From the NCBI RefSeq assembly GCF_000526375.1, contig NZ_JAFY01000005.1:558001-622000 (forward strand): DNA of 64,000 nt, written 5' to 3'. The position numbers and the translations under genes were made by a program. Shown here in pieces: positions 18,541 through 27,704 of this stretch. The stretch is from Aminiphilus circumscriptus DSM 16581. Lineage in GTDB: Bacteria; Synergistota; Synergistia; Synergistales; Aminiphilaceae. The notes under the pieces are model-generated. The model was not told where the DNA came from. It saw only the letters and a program-made list of their open reading frames with translations, and made no database searches. Within the stretch, counting starts at the first letter, position 1, and each line of letters begins with the position of its first letter.

Positions 18541-19503
18541 TTATTTCTTCATGGAAATGCCCTGTTCCTCGAAGTATTTCACGGCGCCGGGATGGAAATC
18601 GATGATACCGATGCTCGCCTTCTCGGGAACAAAATTCTCCGCCTGGGGAGTGATCTGGAGGAATTTTTCCCGGTTTTCCACAAGCGTCTTCACCAGATCG
18701 TAGGCGAGTTTCTCGTCCATGTCGTTCCGGACGACCAGATAATTGCCATCCGCCACGGTGAGAACATCCTCGGTCATGCCGGGATAGGTGTCTTTCGTGA
18801 TCTTGTGAGGAACCAGGAAGGGATTGTTCGCGACAACCTTGTCCACGACATCCTGGGGAAGGGGAACGAGGACCACGTCACGCTGTGCCGCCACCTCGAG
18901 GACGGAGGCTCCAGGAGCCGCGAAATTCCAGAACACCGCATCCACGTTGCCGTCCTTGAGCGCCATGACGCCTTCGGGCTGCGTGAGCTGTTGCTTAGAG
19001 ATATCCTTGTCGGGATCGATCCCCGCCTCCTTGAGGATGAGCATGGTGAGCACCTGGTCACCGCCGCCGGGAGCGCCCACGGAGACTCGTTTTCCCTTGA
19101 TGTCCTCAAGGGATTTGATTCCCGTCTTCGACGTGGTCACCAAATGCTGCGGGGCGGGATACATGTTCATGAGGATGTTCAGGGGAAGTTTGCCGTCCTG
19201 CTCGAAAGCTCCCACACCGAACGCCGCCTGGTATAGCGTGGATCCCATGGACATGCCGATCTGGACCGTATTTTTGGCGACGAGGCGGCAGTTCTCCCGG
19301 GATGCCGAAGTCGAACGGGAGGTGGCCTTCACGCCGATGTCCGCCTGACTCAGGACTTCAGCCATGGCACCGCCGAGGGGGTAATAGGTGCCTCCCACTC
19401 CGCCGGACCCGATGGTGATGAAGGTGGTCGCGGCGAACGCCGCCGCTCCCAGGAAAATCGCGCCGATAAGAGCCGCTGTCACAGTGATGGAGAATCTCTT
19501 CAT
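18541..19503 (-). CDS. TAXI-family TRAP transporter solute-binding protein
   Basis: A 320-residue periplasmic protein that captures the solute for the fused permease encoded downstream. A signal peptide (residues 1-24) ends in AAAFA-ATTFITIGSGG. The family signature GSGGVGGTYYPLGGAMAEVL and the later QIGMSMGSTLY and VSVGAPGGGDQVLTMLIL are present. TAXI proteins characterised so far bind compounds such as glutamate or alpha-ketoglutarate, but the ligand here is unknown. ATG 19503 has AGGAGG at good spacing. Confidence 0.93.
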   Translation of the reverse strand: MKRFSITVTAALIGAIFLGAAAFAATTFITIGSGGVGGTYYPLGGAMAEVLSQADIGVKATSRSTSASRENCRLVAKNTVQIGMSMGSTLYQAAFGVGAFEQDGKLPLNILMNMYPAPQHLVTTSKTGIKSLEDIKGKRVSVGAPGGGDQVLTMLILKEAGIDPDKDISKQQLTQPEGVMALKDGNVDAVFWNFAAPGASVLEVAAQRDVVLVPLPQDVVDKVVANNPFLVPHKITKDTYPGMTEDVLTVADGNYLVVRNDMDEKLAYDLVKTLVENREKFLQITPQAENFVPEKASIGIIDFHPGAVKYFEEQGISMKK

Positions 19504-19727
19504 GAGTCTCTCTCCTCCTTTTCTCATGGACACCTCCGGGAAAATCCGCTGTGGCCCTTTCCCGAAACAACCTCTCGCCTTGAATTTCGTCCTCCACCTC
19601 TCCCGTTGTTCCGTCTTCTCCTCGTCCTCACCACCTTCCTTCTGGGGCGTCGCACCTTCCTTCGCGGCGTCTTCTCTTTATGGCAACGCGGACCGAATAC
19701 TCTTTCCACCTGTATTCCGAAGGAAAA

Positions 19728-21071
19728 TCAGGAACGGAGACGATTCTCCGCGGCACGAAGCCCTTCCTCCAGACGTCCCACGATCTCGTCCACCTCCGTC
19801 TGGGTGACGATCAGGGGGGGAGCCACCATGAACTGATCTCCCGCGACACCGTCGATCTGTCCGCTGCCGGGATACACCACCAAACCTCGTTTCATGCATT
19901 CTCCGGTCACCACCGCCGCGGCCTTTTTCTCCGGCGCAAAGGGCTTCTTCGTCGCCTTGTTCTCCACAAGTTCGATTCCCCGCATGAGCCCCATGCCGCG
20001 CACCTCGCCGACGAGGGAAAGATCCGCGAGGGGAGCGAGCGCTTTCTCCAGTCGCTCTCCCATGACGGCGGCGTTTTCGAAGACCTTCGCCGCTTTCATG
20101 TAGCGGAGCGTCGCCGCCACCGCCGCTCCCGTGACAGGATTGGCATTGTACGTATGGCCGTGCATGAAGGAGCCGCTTCCCGAGCGGAGCACCTCCACAA
20201 TGTCGTCCCGGACAAACATGGCTCCCACGGGAGCGTATCCTCCGGACAGCGCCTTCGCGGAACAGATGATGTCGGGAACAACCTTCCAATGATCGACACA
20301 GAAGGGTTTACCCGTTCTTCCAACGCCCGTCATGATCTCGTCGGCGACGAGCAGCACGTCGTACCGGCTGCAGATCTCCCGCACGAGAGGCCAGTATCCC
20401 TCCGGAGGATTCAGGGCTCCGACGGTGGACCCCACAACGGGTTCCGCCAAAAAAGCCGCCACGTACTGGGGACCGATGCGGCGGATCGTCTGCTCCAAGG
20501 CATGGGCACATCGCAGATCGCAGGAAGGATGTTCCAGTCCGAAGGGACAACGGTAGCAGTAATGGGGCTCGATTTTCGGCCCTTCGAGAAAGAGCGGAGA
20601 GAACATCCGACGACGGGCCATGTTTCCGCCGAGTCCCATGGCACCGAGAGTACTGCCGTGGTAGGATGCCCAGCGGGCGATACACACCGACTTGGAAGAG
20701 GAAAGGCCATCCCGCTCCACAAAATACTGGCGAACCATCTTCACCGCCGATTCGATGGCCTCGCTGCCCCCGCTCACGAACCAGACGCTCCGGAGATCGG
20801 CCGGAGCAATGGAAGCGGCTTCCTTGGCCGCATCCAGAGCAGCGGCGTTCATCCACCGTGACGGATGCGCGAACTCCAGCGTTTCGAGCTGCCGCGTCAT
20901 GGCCGCCACAATCTCCTTGTTGCCGTGCCCTACACTGGAAAGAAGCGCGCCACTGCATCCGTCGATATAGGCGCGACCACTTTCGTCATAGATGTAGATG
21001 CCCTCGCCTCGGACAGCCATGGGCATTTCCGTCTTGTAACTTCTGGGAATCAGGTTCCCCCACTCGGACAC
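19728..21071 (-). CDS. Class III PLP-dependent aminotransferase
   Basis: A 447-residue fold-type I transaminase. The PLP-binding lysine is Lys273 in SAKALSGGYAP, the cofactor Asp is in ADEIMTG (243-249) and the phosphate-binding region SGGSEAIESAVK is at 100-111. It belongs to the group of omega-amino acid:pyruvate/DAPA-type enzymes; a cysteine cluster around residues 172-188 (YCYRCPFG...CDLRC) is seen in related enzymes acting on beta- or gamma-amino acids. The GTG start at 21071 has a GGGAG site; upstream codons to 21263 are unlikely. It lies between the RpiR regulator and the TAXI-TRAP genes on the same strand and may supply the keto acid used by that pathway. Confidence 0.88.
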   Translation of the reverse strand: MSEWGNLIPRSYKTEMPMAVRGEGIYIYDESGRAYIDGCSGALLSSVGHGNKEIVAAMTRQLETLEFAHPSRWMNAAALDAAKEAASIAPADLRSVWFVSGGSEAIESAVKMVRQYFVERDGLSSSKSVCIARWASYHGSTLGAMGLGGNMARRRMFSPLFLEGPKIEPHYCYRCPFGLEHPSCDLRCAHALEQTIRRIGPQYVAAFLAEPVVGSTVGALNPPEGYWPLVREICSRYDVLLVADEIMTGVGRTGKPFCVDHWKVVPDIICSAKALSGGYAPVGAMFVRDDIVEVLRSGSGSFMHGHTYNANPVTGAAVAATLRYMKAAKVFENAAVMGERLEKALAPLADLSLVGEVRGMGLMRGIELVENKATKKPFAPEKKAAAVVTGECMKRGLVVYPGSGQIDGVAGDQFMVAPPLIVTQTEVDEIVGRLEEGLRAAENRLRS

Positions 21072-21511
21072 ATCCTCATCTCCCTTCCCGCTCTTGTCAG
21101 TTCCGTCGTTCCGGCTCCTCCTGTTTGCGCCCTCTCCGACGAAACAGGATTTCTCGGGCCGTTTTCTCGATACGTTCCGAACCCGTGCCGCACCTTGTCC
21201 TGCCCGCCATCGCCCCCTCCAAACCCGCTCCTTCCTCTGGTTTTTCATGTCGAAGGGCAACAAAACAACAGCACGCCTCTTCTCGAGGCGTTCATTCCGT
21301 CCCTTCGTGAACTCGAAAATGCCTCTTCCTCACTCCTCAGGGATCGCGTTTCTCGTGGAACATCCCTTTTCTTGAAGGAAATTCGTCATCCACAACGGAA
21401 CACGGGAAGTCATCCTGCGAGAAAAACCCAGAAGGAGCGACGGAAAAAACAAGAACATCGTGTCTCACCCTAGGGAAAAAGGGCCGACATTACGGGGAAA
21501 GGCTCCAATCC
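21072..21511. other. Intergenic region between RpiR and aminotransferase genes
   Basis: About 440 bp with no supported gene. At 21373-21388 there is a half-conserved copy (TGAAGGA then TTCGTCA) of the palindrome seen in front of the RpiR gene, which might be a second regulator site. Confidence 0.4.
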
Positions 21512-22396
21512 TCAGCACCTGCGCGGTGGCTCTCCCGTCTCTCGGCGAGCCGCATCCGGTCGTACCACCCCGTCGTAGACGCGGTTTCTGCTCCAGTACT
21601 CCTCGAGCGCTTCGAGCTTCTCCGCCGCTTCCTCTCCGAGGTGGGAGGAGACGGACAGCACGAGACAGTTGATCACGGAAAGAGGGGCGGCGAAGGAATC
21701 GATGAAGGACACCGGGCGATAGGGAACGGTCACCACGTAGGTGGACCGCATCGCCAGAGGACTTCCGGGCGAATCCGTAATCGCCGCGGTGTGGAGTCCA
21801 AGGGTTTTCGCATCCTCAAGAACGCGAAGGGTCCAACTGGAATAGCGGGGAAAGCTGATGCCGACCACAAGGCTCTCGTGAGGCGCGTTGAAGAGGGTTT
21901 CGTAAGGAATGTCCGGGCTCAGAAGCTTGACATTGGGAAGAATCCAGGAAAGATAAAAAGAGAAATAATAGGCGAGTGCGAAGGAACTTCGGTTTCCCGC
22001 AATATAGACGGCTCCGGATGCGGCAAGCGCCCTTCCGAGGGCATCCACGTCACTCTCGGACGTGTTCGTCCGAATCGCGGCGACGGCCTCCAGATCATCC
22101 CGCACGACCCTGTCGAAAAGACTCGATTCTTCCTCCGGTGCATATTCCTTCATTCGCTCGAGCGTTGAAAGTCGCTGCAGAAGCGCGTCCCCAACAGCCT
22201 CACGGAACAGCGTGTACCCTTCGTAACCGAGAAAGGCCGCAAAACGAATCATCGTCGCCTCACTCACACCGATGCGTTCCGCCAGCTCCGCAGCGGAGAG
22301 AAATGCCGCATCCCGGAGATGCTCGAGCACGTATGCGGCGATTTTTGTCTGCGCCGGAGACATGTCGGAACGCTTTGCTGTAATGCGATCCCGCAC
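21512..22396 (-). CDS. MurR/RpiR-family transcriptional regulator
   Basis: A 294-residue DNA-binding regulator with an N-terminal RpiR-type helix-turn-helix (about residues 33-57, LSAAELAERIGVSEATMIRF) and a SIS sugar-isomerase-like sensor domain (about 115-245). Members usually sense phosphorylated sugars or related metabolites. The frame is open to ATG 22438, but the GTG at 22396 has GAGGGGG eight bases upstream and gives the usual family length, so it is preferred. A perfect palindrome 51 bp upstream suggests autoregulation; the co-directional aminotransferase and TRAP genes are likely targets. Confidence 0.88.
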   Translation of the reverse strand: MRDRITAKRSDMSPAQTKIAAYVLEHLRDAAFLSAAELAERIGVSEATMIRFAAFLGYEGYTLFREAVGDALLQRLSTLERMKEYAPEEESSLFDRVVRDDLEAVAAIRTNTSESDVDALGRALAASGAVYIAGNRSSFALAYYFSFYLSWILPNVKLLSPDIPYETLFNAPHESLVVGISFPRYSSWTLRVLEDAKTLGLHTAAITDSPGSPLAMRSTYVVTVPYRPVSFIDSFAAPLSVINCLVLSVSSHLGEEAAEKLEALEEYWSRNRVYDGVVRPDAARRETGEPPRRC

Positions 22397-22446
22397 GAAA
22401 AAACCCCCTCGCGAATGAATAAAAAGCATCATTGTCACTTTTTAAA

Positions 22447-22462
22447 TGAAGGATTTCCTTCA
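22447..22462 (-). promoter_or_regulatory. Palindromic operator candidate upstream of the RpiR gene
   Basis: TGAAGGATTTCCTTCA is a perfect 16-bp inverted repeat (7-bp arms, 2-bp centre) 51 bp upstream of the GTG start, where an autoregulatory site is expected. Confidence 0.55.
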
Positions 22463-23041
22463 CAGAATACTACGCAAAAAAATCTTTCTTGTCAACGCAT
22501 CCTTTTGTCGCTGTGACGGGACAGGGACAACGTCATTCCTGAAACGGGACGGGGGAAATGTCATCTGTCCTTCTCTGCGGACGATGAGACGTGATGTTTT
22601 TACGCCTGAAGGAAGCAAACAAAGCGAAGGTTCTGGACAGGACTGCGAAAGGAGAGAAAACGGCGGCGGAAGGATTCGCGGACTGTCGTCTTGTTTTGGA
22701 GCGACCTGCTCCTCTCAATTTTGCGAAAGACATTGCACGTTATGGTACGTTACCACTCCGTCCGGAGGGTACGGAATCGCATCGGCAACGCCACAAGGCG
22801 GTTTTTTACAGAGCCGGAAGCGGAAGGTGGGGAAAGGCGGCACACACAAAGGCGGAGCAACGGCCGGAGATGAAACGTTGCAGGCGAGGCAACACAGAAA
22901 GGAACACCGCAGGGAAAACCGTGTCCTCCAAAGCGACATGGCAAACACAGACGAGGGAGCCGCGGAGGCGATCCTTGTCGTCGGATCTCCCCCGCGGCTC
23001 CCTTGTACAGACAAAAACGACCCGTGATCGGTTGCGCCTCT
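22463..23041. other. Intergenic region between RpiR regulator and TRAP operon
   Basis: About 580 bp. No open frame here has a believable start and family resemblance. The notable elements are the operator at its left edge and the long hairpin at 22955-23003. Confidence 0.5.
22955..23003 (-). terminator. Terminator hairpin of the DctPQM operon
   Basis: AGGGAGCCGCGG (22955-22966) pairs perfectly with CCGCGGCTCCCT (22992-23003), and the interior has a further GATCC/GGATC pairing. It follows the last ORF of the TRAP operon on the minus strand; the T tract is short. Confidence 0.6.
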
Positions 23042-23266
23042 TCAGGAGGCGCGGCAGATTTTTCTCCAGGCAGACGTGACAACAGAACGGAATCCCTCCG
23101 CCCAGGGAGGATCGGCCCATTGCTTCTTCACCGCAGTCCTGGAAAAGGCACCACAGACCATACACCCCCAAAAGGCATAGGGGGAACCGGTAAGAAGTCC
23201 TCCAGCAAGGCAGAGAAAACAGAGCCCTGCAAAAAAGTTCCGATAGAAAGAGCTGCTCGCCGTCAC
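23042..23266 (-). CDS. Small hydrophobic protein at the end of the TRAP operon
   Basis: A 74-residue ORF that begins with GTG 7 bp after the DctM stop. The sequence begins MTASSSFYRNFFAGLCFLC and contains one or two hydrophobic segments (about residues 9-45), followed by a Trp-containing polar tail. No family is recognised. Codon choice resembles the neighbours and it fills the space before the operon terminator, which supports it, but the ribosome site is weak. It could be a minor membrane partner or a spurious frame. Confidence 0.4.
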   Translation of the reverse strand: MTASSSFYRNFFAGLCFLCLAGGLLTGSPYAFWGCMVCGAFSRTAVKKQWADPPWAEGFRSVVTSAWRKICRAS

Positions 23267-23273
23267 CGTAGCG

Positions 23274-24590
23274 TCACCAGGGCGTTCCCAGGATCACGTG
23301 GGGCAGAAAGAGCACCAGCTTGGGGCAATAAGCCGTGAAAAGCAGCACCGGCAGCCAGCAGAGCAACATGAACCACAGAGCGGGGCGCATCATTTCGTTG
23401 ATAGGTGCGTTGGCAAGGCGTCCCCCAAGGTAGAGCACCGGGGCGGCGGGAGGCGTGATGCAGCCGAGCCCCGTGTTGACGCCAACGATGGCCGCGTAGT
23501 GGATAGGATTGAACCCCAGCTCAAGAATGATGGGCATGAGAATGGGCGTGGTGAGCACCACGACACTGATGTCGTCCATGAGCATTCCCATGATGACAAG
23601 GAAAATGTTGATCATACAGAGGATCACCCAACGGTTTTCCGAGACGGACCTGAAGAGGATCAGAAGCCGCGAGGGGAGGTCCTCCAGCAGATAGAGGCGG
23701 CTCAGCATGGACACGGAGAAGAGCATGGCCATGATGACTCCCGTGGTCACTCCCGACTCCACCACCACATTCCAGAGTCCTTTGAGATCGAGTCCCCGGT
23801 AGACGAACATGCCCACGGGAATGGCGTAGAGCACTGCCGCCGCCGATGCCTCCGTGGTGGTCATGATACCGCCGTAGATTCCTCCGAGGACGATGACGGG
23901 AAGCATCAACGCCGGAAGCGCACGCTTTCCCCGCTCCCGGAAGAGCGCCCATTTTTCCTCCGCGCTCCGTCTGTGGGCCACGAGAACCGACTCGTTGTTC
24001 CGGAGGAGCCACATGTTCACCGCACAGATGAGCACTGTGGTGAGGATGCCCGGCATCACCGTGGAGAGAAAGCACGCCAGGACAGGCTGGCCGCTGATCC
24101 AGGCGAAGATGATGAGCGTGGCGTTCGGAGGGATGAGAAGCCCCAGCAGGGACGCGTTGGCCATGAGGGCCGCCGCGTGTCCACGCGGATACCCTCCCGC
24201 CTCGAGGCGGGGAAACATGATGGAACCGATGCAGGAAAGAGTGGCGCAGGCCGCTCCGGAGATGGAGCCGAAGACGGCGCAGGAGATAGTTCCCACGATG
24301 CCGAGCCCGCCCCGGAGATGTCCCACGAACACGTCCACCAGATCGATGAGTTTCTCTCCGATGCGCCCTCGTTCCATGATGCCCCCTGCCATGATGAAGA
24401 GAGCGATGGCGATGAGCGAGACGGAATTCATCTGGGTGAAAGCATAGGGAAGGAGCTGGCTTGGAGCGTAACCGCCGCCGCCGGGTCCGCCGAAGAAGAT
24501 CAACCATCCCGCCGAGGCCATGAAGCTGACTGGAACGGGAACACCGAGCATCAGCGACGCCAGGAGAATGACAATGGCCACGTAGATCAT
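23274..24590 (-). CDS. dctM: TRAP transporter large permease (DctM)
   Basis: A 438-residue, about 12-helix membrane subunit that forms the transport path in a DctP-type TRAP system. Typical segments include SGAACATLSCIGSIMFPRLEAGGY, ANASLLGLLIPPNATLIIFA and MDDISVVVLTTPILMPI, followed by GVNTGLGCITPPAAPVLYLGG. The ATG at 24590 overlaps the DctQ stop by four bases. With DctQ and DctP it imports an unidentified carboxylate. Confidence 0.95.
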   Translation of the reverse strand: MIYVAIVILLASLMLGVPVPVSFMASAGWLIFFGGPGGGGYAPSQLLPYAFTQMNSVSLIAIALFIMAGGIMERGRIGEKLIDLVDVFVGHLRGGLGIVGTISCAVFGSISGAACATLSCIGSIMFPRLEAGGYPRGHAAALMANASLLGLLIPPNATLIIFAWISGQPVLACFLSTVMPGILTTVLICAVNMWLLRNNESVLVAHRRSAEEKWALFRERGKRALPALMLPVIVLGGIYGGIMTTTEASAAAVLYAIPVGMFVYRGLDLKGLWNVVVESGVTTGVIMAMLFSVSMLSRLYLLEDLPSRLLILFRSVSENRWVILCMINIFLVIMGMLMDDISVVVLTTPILMPIILELGFNPIHYAAIVGVNTGLGCITPPAAPVLYLGGRLANAPINEMMRPALWFMLLCWLPVLLFTAYCPKLVLFLPHVILGTPW

Positions 24591-25147
24591 GACCGACCTC
24601 CGGAGAACAGGGATTTTGTGCTCTTGAACAACTCGAGACTGAAGTAGTAAAGCATGAAGATGAATCCGATGAAGATCGCCAGATAGGACGTCCACAGAGG
24701 AATGCGCCACACCGTCGTCATCGGAATGGCCACCCCGGTTCCCAAGGGTCCCATGAAGCCGAACATGAAGAAATCGTAGCCGTACCAGACAAAGAGGAGC
24801 GTAACGCCGACGGTCACGAGATTTTTCAAGAAGATCAGAAAGCGTTTTACATGCCCATCCGGGACATAGGACTGAACGAGGTCCGCAGAGACGTGCGTCC
24901 CGTTGAAAGCCCCGATGGCGGCTCCGGAAAAATAGAGCCAGAAGGCGAAGAGCTTCACCCACTCTTCGTAGCCGTAGAGATCGCCCTTGAGGACATAACG
25001 GACGAAAGTGGCGGCACCGATGAGGATCGTGAGCAGAAAGGACATACCGAAGGTCACGCTGGAAAAGGTAGTGATGACGATCCTGTCGAACAAGGTCTTG
25101 GGCTTTTTGCACCCGGAATTTTCCTCACAGACGGAACAGGAAGACAT
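24587..25147 (-). CDS. dctQ: TRAP transporter small permease (DctQ)
   Basis: A 186-residue subunit with four hydrophobic helices; the EEWVKLFAFWLYFSGAAIGA segment is the conserved DctQ core. An unusual Cys-rich N-terminus (MSSCSVCEENSGC) precedes the first helix. The start at 25147 uses a GGAGGGGG site; the ATG at 25168 is less well placed. It is translationally coupled to dctM through an ATGA overlap. Confidence 0.92.
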   Translation of the reverse strand: MSSCSVCEENSGCKKPKTLFDRIVITTFSSVTFGMSFLLTILIGAATFVRYVLKGDLYGYEEWVKLFAFWLYFSGAAIGAFNGTHVSADLVQSYVPDGHVKRFLIFLKNLVTVGVTLLFVWYGYDFFMFGFMGPLGTGVAIPMTTVWRIPLWTSYLAIFIGFIFMLYYFSLELFKSTKSLFSGGRS

Positions 25148-25315
25148 GAGACGTGCCCCCTCCCACATGCGAAAGTCCTCCCGCCCCTCGCCGGATGGGC
25201 ACGCCTCTCCGGCAGAGGGCCGAGGGAAGACTCCCCCTCAGCGTTTTTCATCGTGTTGCGTTCCGGGAAAGGTTTTCGCAGGGGACACCTCGCCCGGAAC
25301 GCAACGGATTCGGAG

Positions 25316-26341
25316 CTATTTCCCCGGCGCCATTTCCTTGCGGAACTCATCCATGAGTTCCTTGGTCATGTTCTTCTCCAACCGTGCCCACGTTCCGGCG
25401 CAGGCTTCGGAAAGGGGAAGGAGTTCACTCTCCTCGTAGGTGAACACTTGGATGCCCTTATCCCGCATGAGCTGCATGTACTTCTCATCCTCCGCCTTGG
25501 CCTGTTCGATGCTCTTCGCCGCCGCGTGGTTCACTGCCTCCTGAACGATGGCCCTGTCCTCGGGGGAAAGCTTCTCCCAAACCTTGCCGCTCATCATGTA
25601 GTTGATGCACTCCAGGGAATAGTTGGTCATGTACCAGTACTTGAGCACATCCCGGAGCATGGTGTAGGCGGCAGCGGTGGAGTAGCCGTTCACACCCTCG
25701 CAGACCCCCGTCTGAAGAGCCTGGTAGACGTCCGCATAGGGAATCGTGACGGTGCGGTAACCCATGGCCTCGGCACCAAGCTTGTACACATCCATGTTGG
25801 GAACGCGCACGAGCACATCCTTGGCAACCGTGGGATCAAGGGGATCCTTGGCGGGCTTCGTGGTGCCCGTACCGATCATGCCTTCCACGAAAAAGCCGAG
25901 AAGTTTCACGCCGAGACGGCTGTTGAGTTCATCCATCTTTCCGAAGAGCCACGCATCGGGGGCGAAGATTTTTTTCACATCCTCGTACCCTTTCACATAG
26001 CCGTTGATGTAGAGCAGTTCCAGGCGGGGATCGAACTGACTGGGCACGGACGTGCAGGACATGTCAATGGTGCCGCGAATGAGTTCCTCGTAGACCAGGG
26101 TGTAGTCACCCAGTTGATTGGCGGGGAAAATCTTGATCTCGATGCGACCGTTGCTCTTCTCGGCCACTTCCTGAGCAATCTCGTTCATCAGGATCGTCGC
26201 GGGATGGTCCGCGGGATTCTGCCCGGCGAAATTGAGGGTGATTTCAGGTGCCGCAAAGGCGGAACCCGTCAAAACGAACAGCATACAGGCGATCAGTGCT
26301 CCACTCAGGGAAAATCGTTTCTTGTTCGTAGTCACCGACAT
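25316..26341 (-). CDS. dctP: TRAP transporter solute-binding protein (DctP)
   Basis: A 341-residue periplasmic receptor. The signal peptide covers about residues 1-31 (LIACMLFVLTGSAFA-APEITL). The DctP fold shows in AGQNPADHPATILMNEIAQEV and in the ligand-arginine region VLVRVPNMDVYKLGAEAMG. The ligand is probably a dicarboxylate or keto acid but cannot be deduced. AAGGAG is only three bases from ATG 26341 and nine from the in-frame GTG 26335, so the GTG may be the real start. A strong palindrome lies 105 bp upstream. Confidence 0.93.
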   Translation of the reverse strand: MSVTTNKKRFSLSGALIACMLFVLTGSAFAAPEITLNFAGQNPADHPATILMNEIAQEVAEKSNGRIEIKIFPANQLGDYTLVYEELIRGTIDMSCTSVPSQFDPRLELLYINGYVKGYEDVKKIFAPDAWLFGKMDELNSRLGVKLLGFFVEGMIGTGTTKPAKDPLDPTVAKDVLVRVPNMDVYKLGAEAMGYRTVTIPYADVYQALQTGVCEGVNGYSTAAAYTMLRDVLKYWYMTNYSLECINYMMSGKVWEKLSPEDRAIVQEAVNHAAAKSIEQAKAEDEKYMQLMRDKGIQVFTYEESELLPLSEACAGTWARLEKNMTKELMDEFRKEMAPGK

Positions 26342-26773
26342 CCACTCCTTTTCGTCAAATCCGGATAGTGCCAGGAGAAACAATACGACAGGAACCGCCG
26401 ATTTCCCGACTCAAATTGCTGGGGCAACACCCCCTATGTGATGTATGATGTATTATATACTACATGAACAATGCTAGAGGTTCAGGCATCCTCTTGTCAA
26501 CCCTCTCTCTCTTCTTTTTTTGACCGCCTAGTCGAAAAAACACAACGAGAGAGACGGAAAACACCTTTCGAGATGTTCTCCATTCTCTCTCGTTATCTGC
26601 AAAAACAGAGGAAAGTCGAAAAAGGAGAAAGACTTTCGGAGCGTGGTTTCTTGTTTCTCTTGAGAGCAGTCCGCCGCATAAAAACCGGAGACGTATCGCT
26701 TGTTAAATAAAATTATTTTAAATCAAAACTATTCCTTCTCGAAGAACTCCGGGTGTCTTTCGTCTCTGATATT
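26342..26773. other. AT-richer intergenic region between TRAP and BMP operons
   Basis: About 430 bp. It contains the palindrome at 26446-26467. A 79-codon frame at 26471-26710 on the plus strand lacks a ribosome site and family resemblance. The 3' part (26701-26725) is an A+T-rich inverted repeat near the end of the BMP operon. Confidence 0.5.
26446..26467 (-). promoter_or_regulatory. GntR-like palindromic operator upstream of dctP
   Basis: A 22-bp near-perfect inverted repeat (18 of 22 positions symmetric) with arms TGATGTA and TACATGA around an AT-rich centre that contains TATATA. Its size and GT...AC symmetry resemble operators of FCD-type GntR regulators, which often control TRAP genes; no such regulator is in the window. 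Confidence 0.5.
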
Positions 26774-27703
26774 TCAGTCTCGCTCCTCTCGGTGATAGGG
26801 TTGTCCAAGTGACGCGGGAGCACCCCAAAGAATACCCTTTCCCTTTCTCACGGAAATGACGAAAAGAACAAAAATCGTGAACACGTAGGGAAGCATGAGC
26901 AGGAGAGGCGCGGGAATACTCGTTCCGGCAGCCTGGATGCGAAGCTGAAGCGCTCCCACTCCACCGAAGAGGTACGCGCCTCCCACAGCCCGAAGTGGGT
27001 GCCAGATGGCGAAGATCACCAGCGCCACGGCGATCCATCCTCGTCCCGCCGTCATGAGATCTCCCCACATTTTGGTATAAACCACGGACATGTACGCTCC
27101 GCCCACCGCGACGATGCCTCCACCGATCACGGTATAGAGATAGCGCAGCCTCGTGGAGGAAAGTCCCATGGCATCCACCACCCGAGGTGCGTCTCCAACG
27201 GCCCGGAGCGCGAGTCCCGCCCGTGTGGCCCAGAGAAACCAGGTCAGAAACACTGCCAGTCCGTAGGAAAGATAGACCAGCGGATCCTGGTCGAAAAATG
27301 TCGGGCCGAGAACGGGAATTTTCGAGAGGAGAGGAATCGCCATGCCGCCAATGCCGGGAATGGTTTCTCCGATGAAACCTCGCCCGAGCAGCGAGGAAAG
27401 CCCCGTGCCGAACATGGTCAGCGCAAGGCCGCTCACCACCTGGTTCGCACGCCCCGTGATGCAGAGAAAGGCATGCACGAGAGCGAGAAGACATCCGGAG
27501 AGAAAGGCGGCGGCGATGCCCAGCCAGGCGTTTCCCGTACCACTGGCGACACTGAATCCCGTAAAGGCTCCCACGAGCATGAGCCCCTCGAGTCCCAGGT
27601 TGAGAATGCCCGATCTTTCCGTGAGAATCTCCCCCAGAGTGGCGTAGAGGATGGGTGTGCCGCTGCGCACGGCGGCGGCGAGAATGGGAACGAGCATCTC
27701 CAC
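26774..27703 (-). CDS. BMP-type ABC transporter permease 2
   Basis: A 309-residue inner-membrane permease of the BPD_transp_2 family with about eight to nine helices and the family start segment TPILYATLGEILTERSGILNLGLEGLML, here at about residues 16-43. Such permeases pair with the gene upstream in nucleoside or lipoprotein-receptor (BMP) ABC importers. GTG start at 27703 with AGGAGG nine bases upstream and only a single base after the previous stop. Confidence 0.93.
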   Translation of the reverse strand: MEMLVPILAAAVRSGTPILYATLGEILTERSGILNLGLEGLMLVGAFTGFSVASGTGNAWLGIAAAFLSGCLLALVHAFLCITGRANQVVSGLALTMFGTGLSSLLGRGFIGETIPGIGGMAIPLLSKIPVLGPTFFDQDPLVYLSYGLAVFLTWFLWATRAGLALRAVGDAPRVVDAMGLSSTRLRYLYTVIGGGIVAVGGAYMSVVYTKMWGDLMTAGRGWIAVALVIFAIWHPLRAVGGAYLFGGVGALQLRIQAAGTSIPAPLLLMLPYVFTIFVLFVISVRKGKGILWGAPASLGQPYHREERD

Positions 27704-27704
27704 G

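Noticed and set aside
22446-23027. 193-codon plus-strand ORF between RpiR and the TRAP operon
   Set aside because: Its start lies inside the RpiR operator palindrome and it runs through the terminator hairpin; composition is not protein-like.
26471-26710. 79-codon plus-strand ORF in the TRAP-BMP gap
   Set aside because: No ribosome site, unusual composition and overlap with the upstream region of dctP; treated as non-coding.
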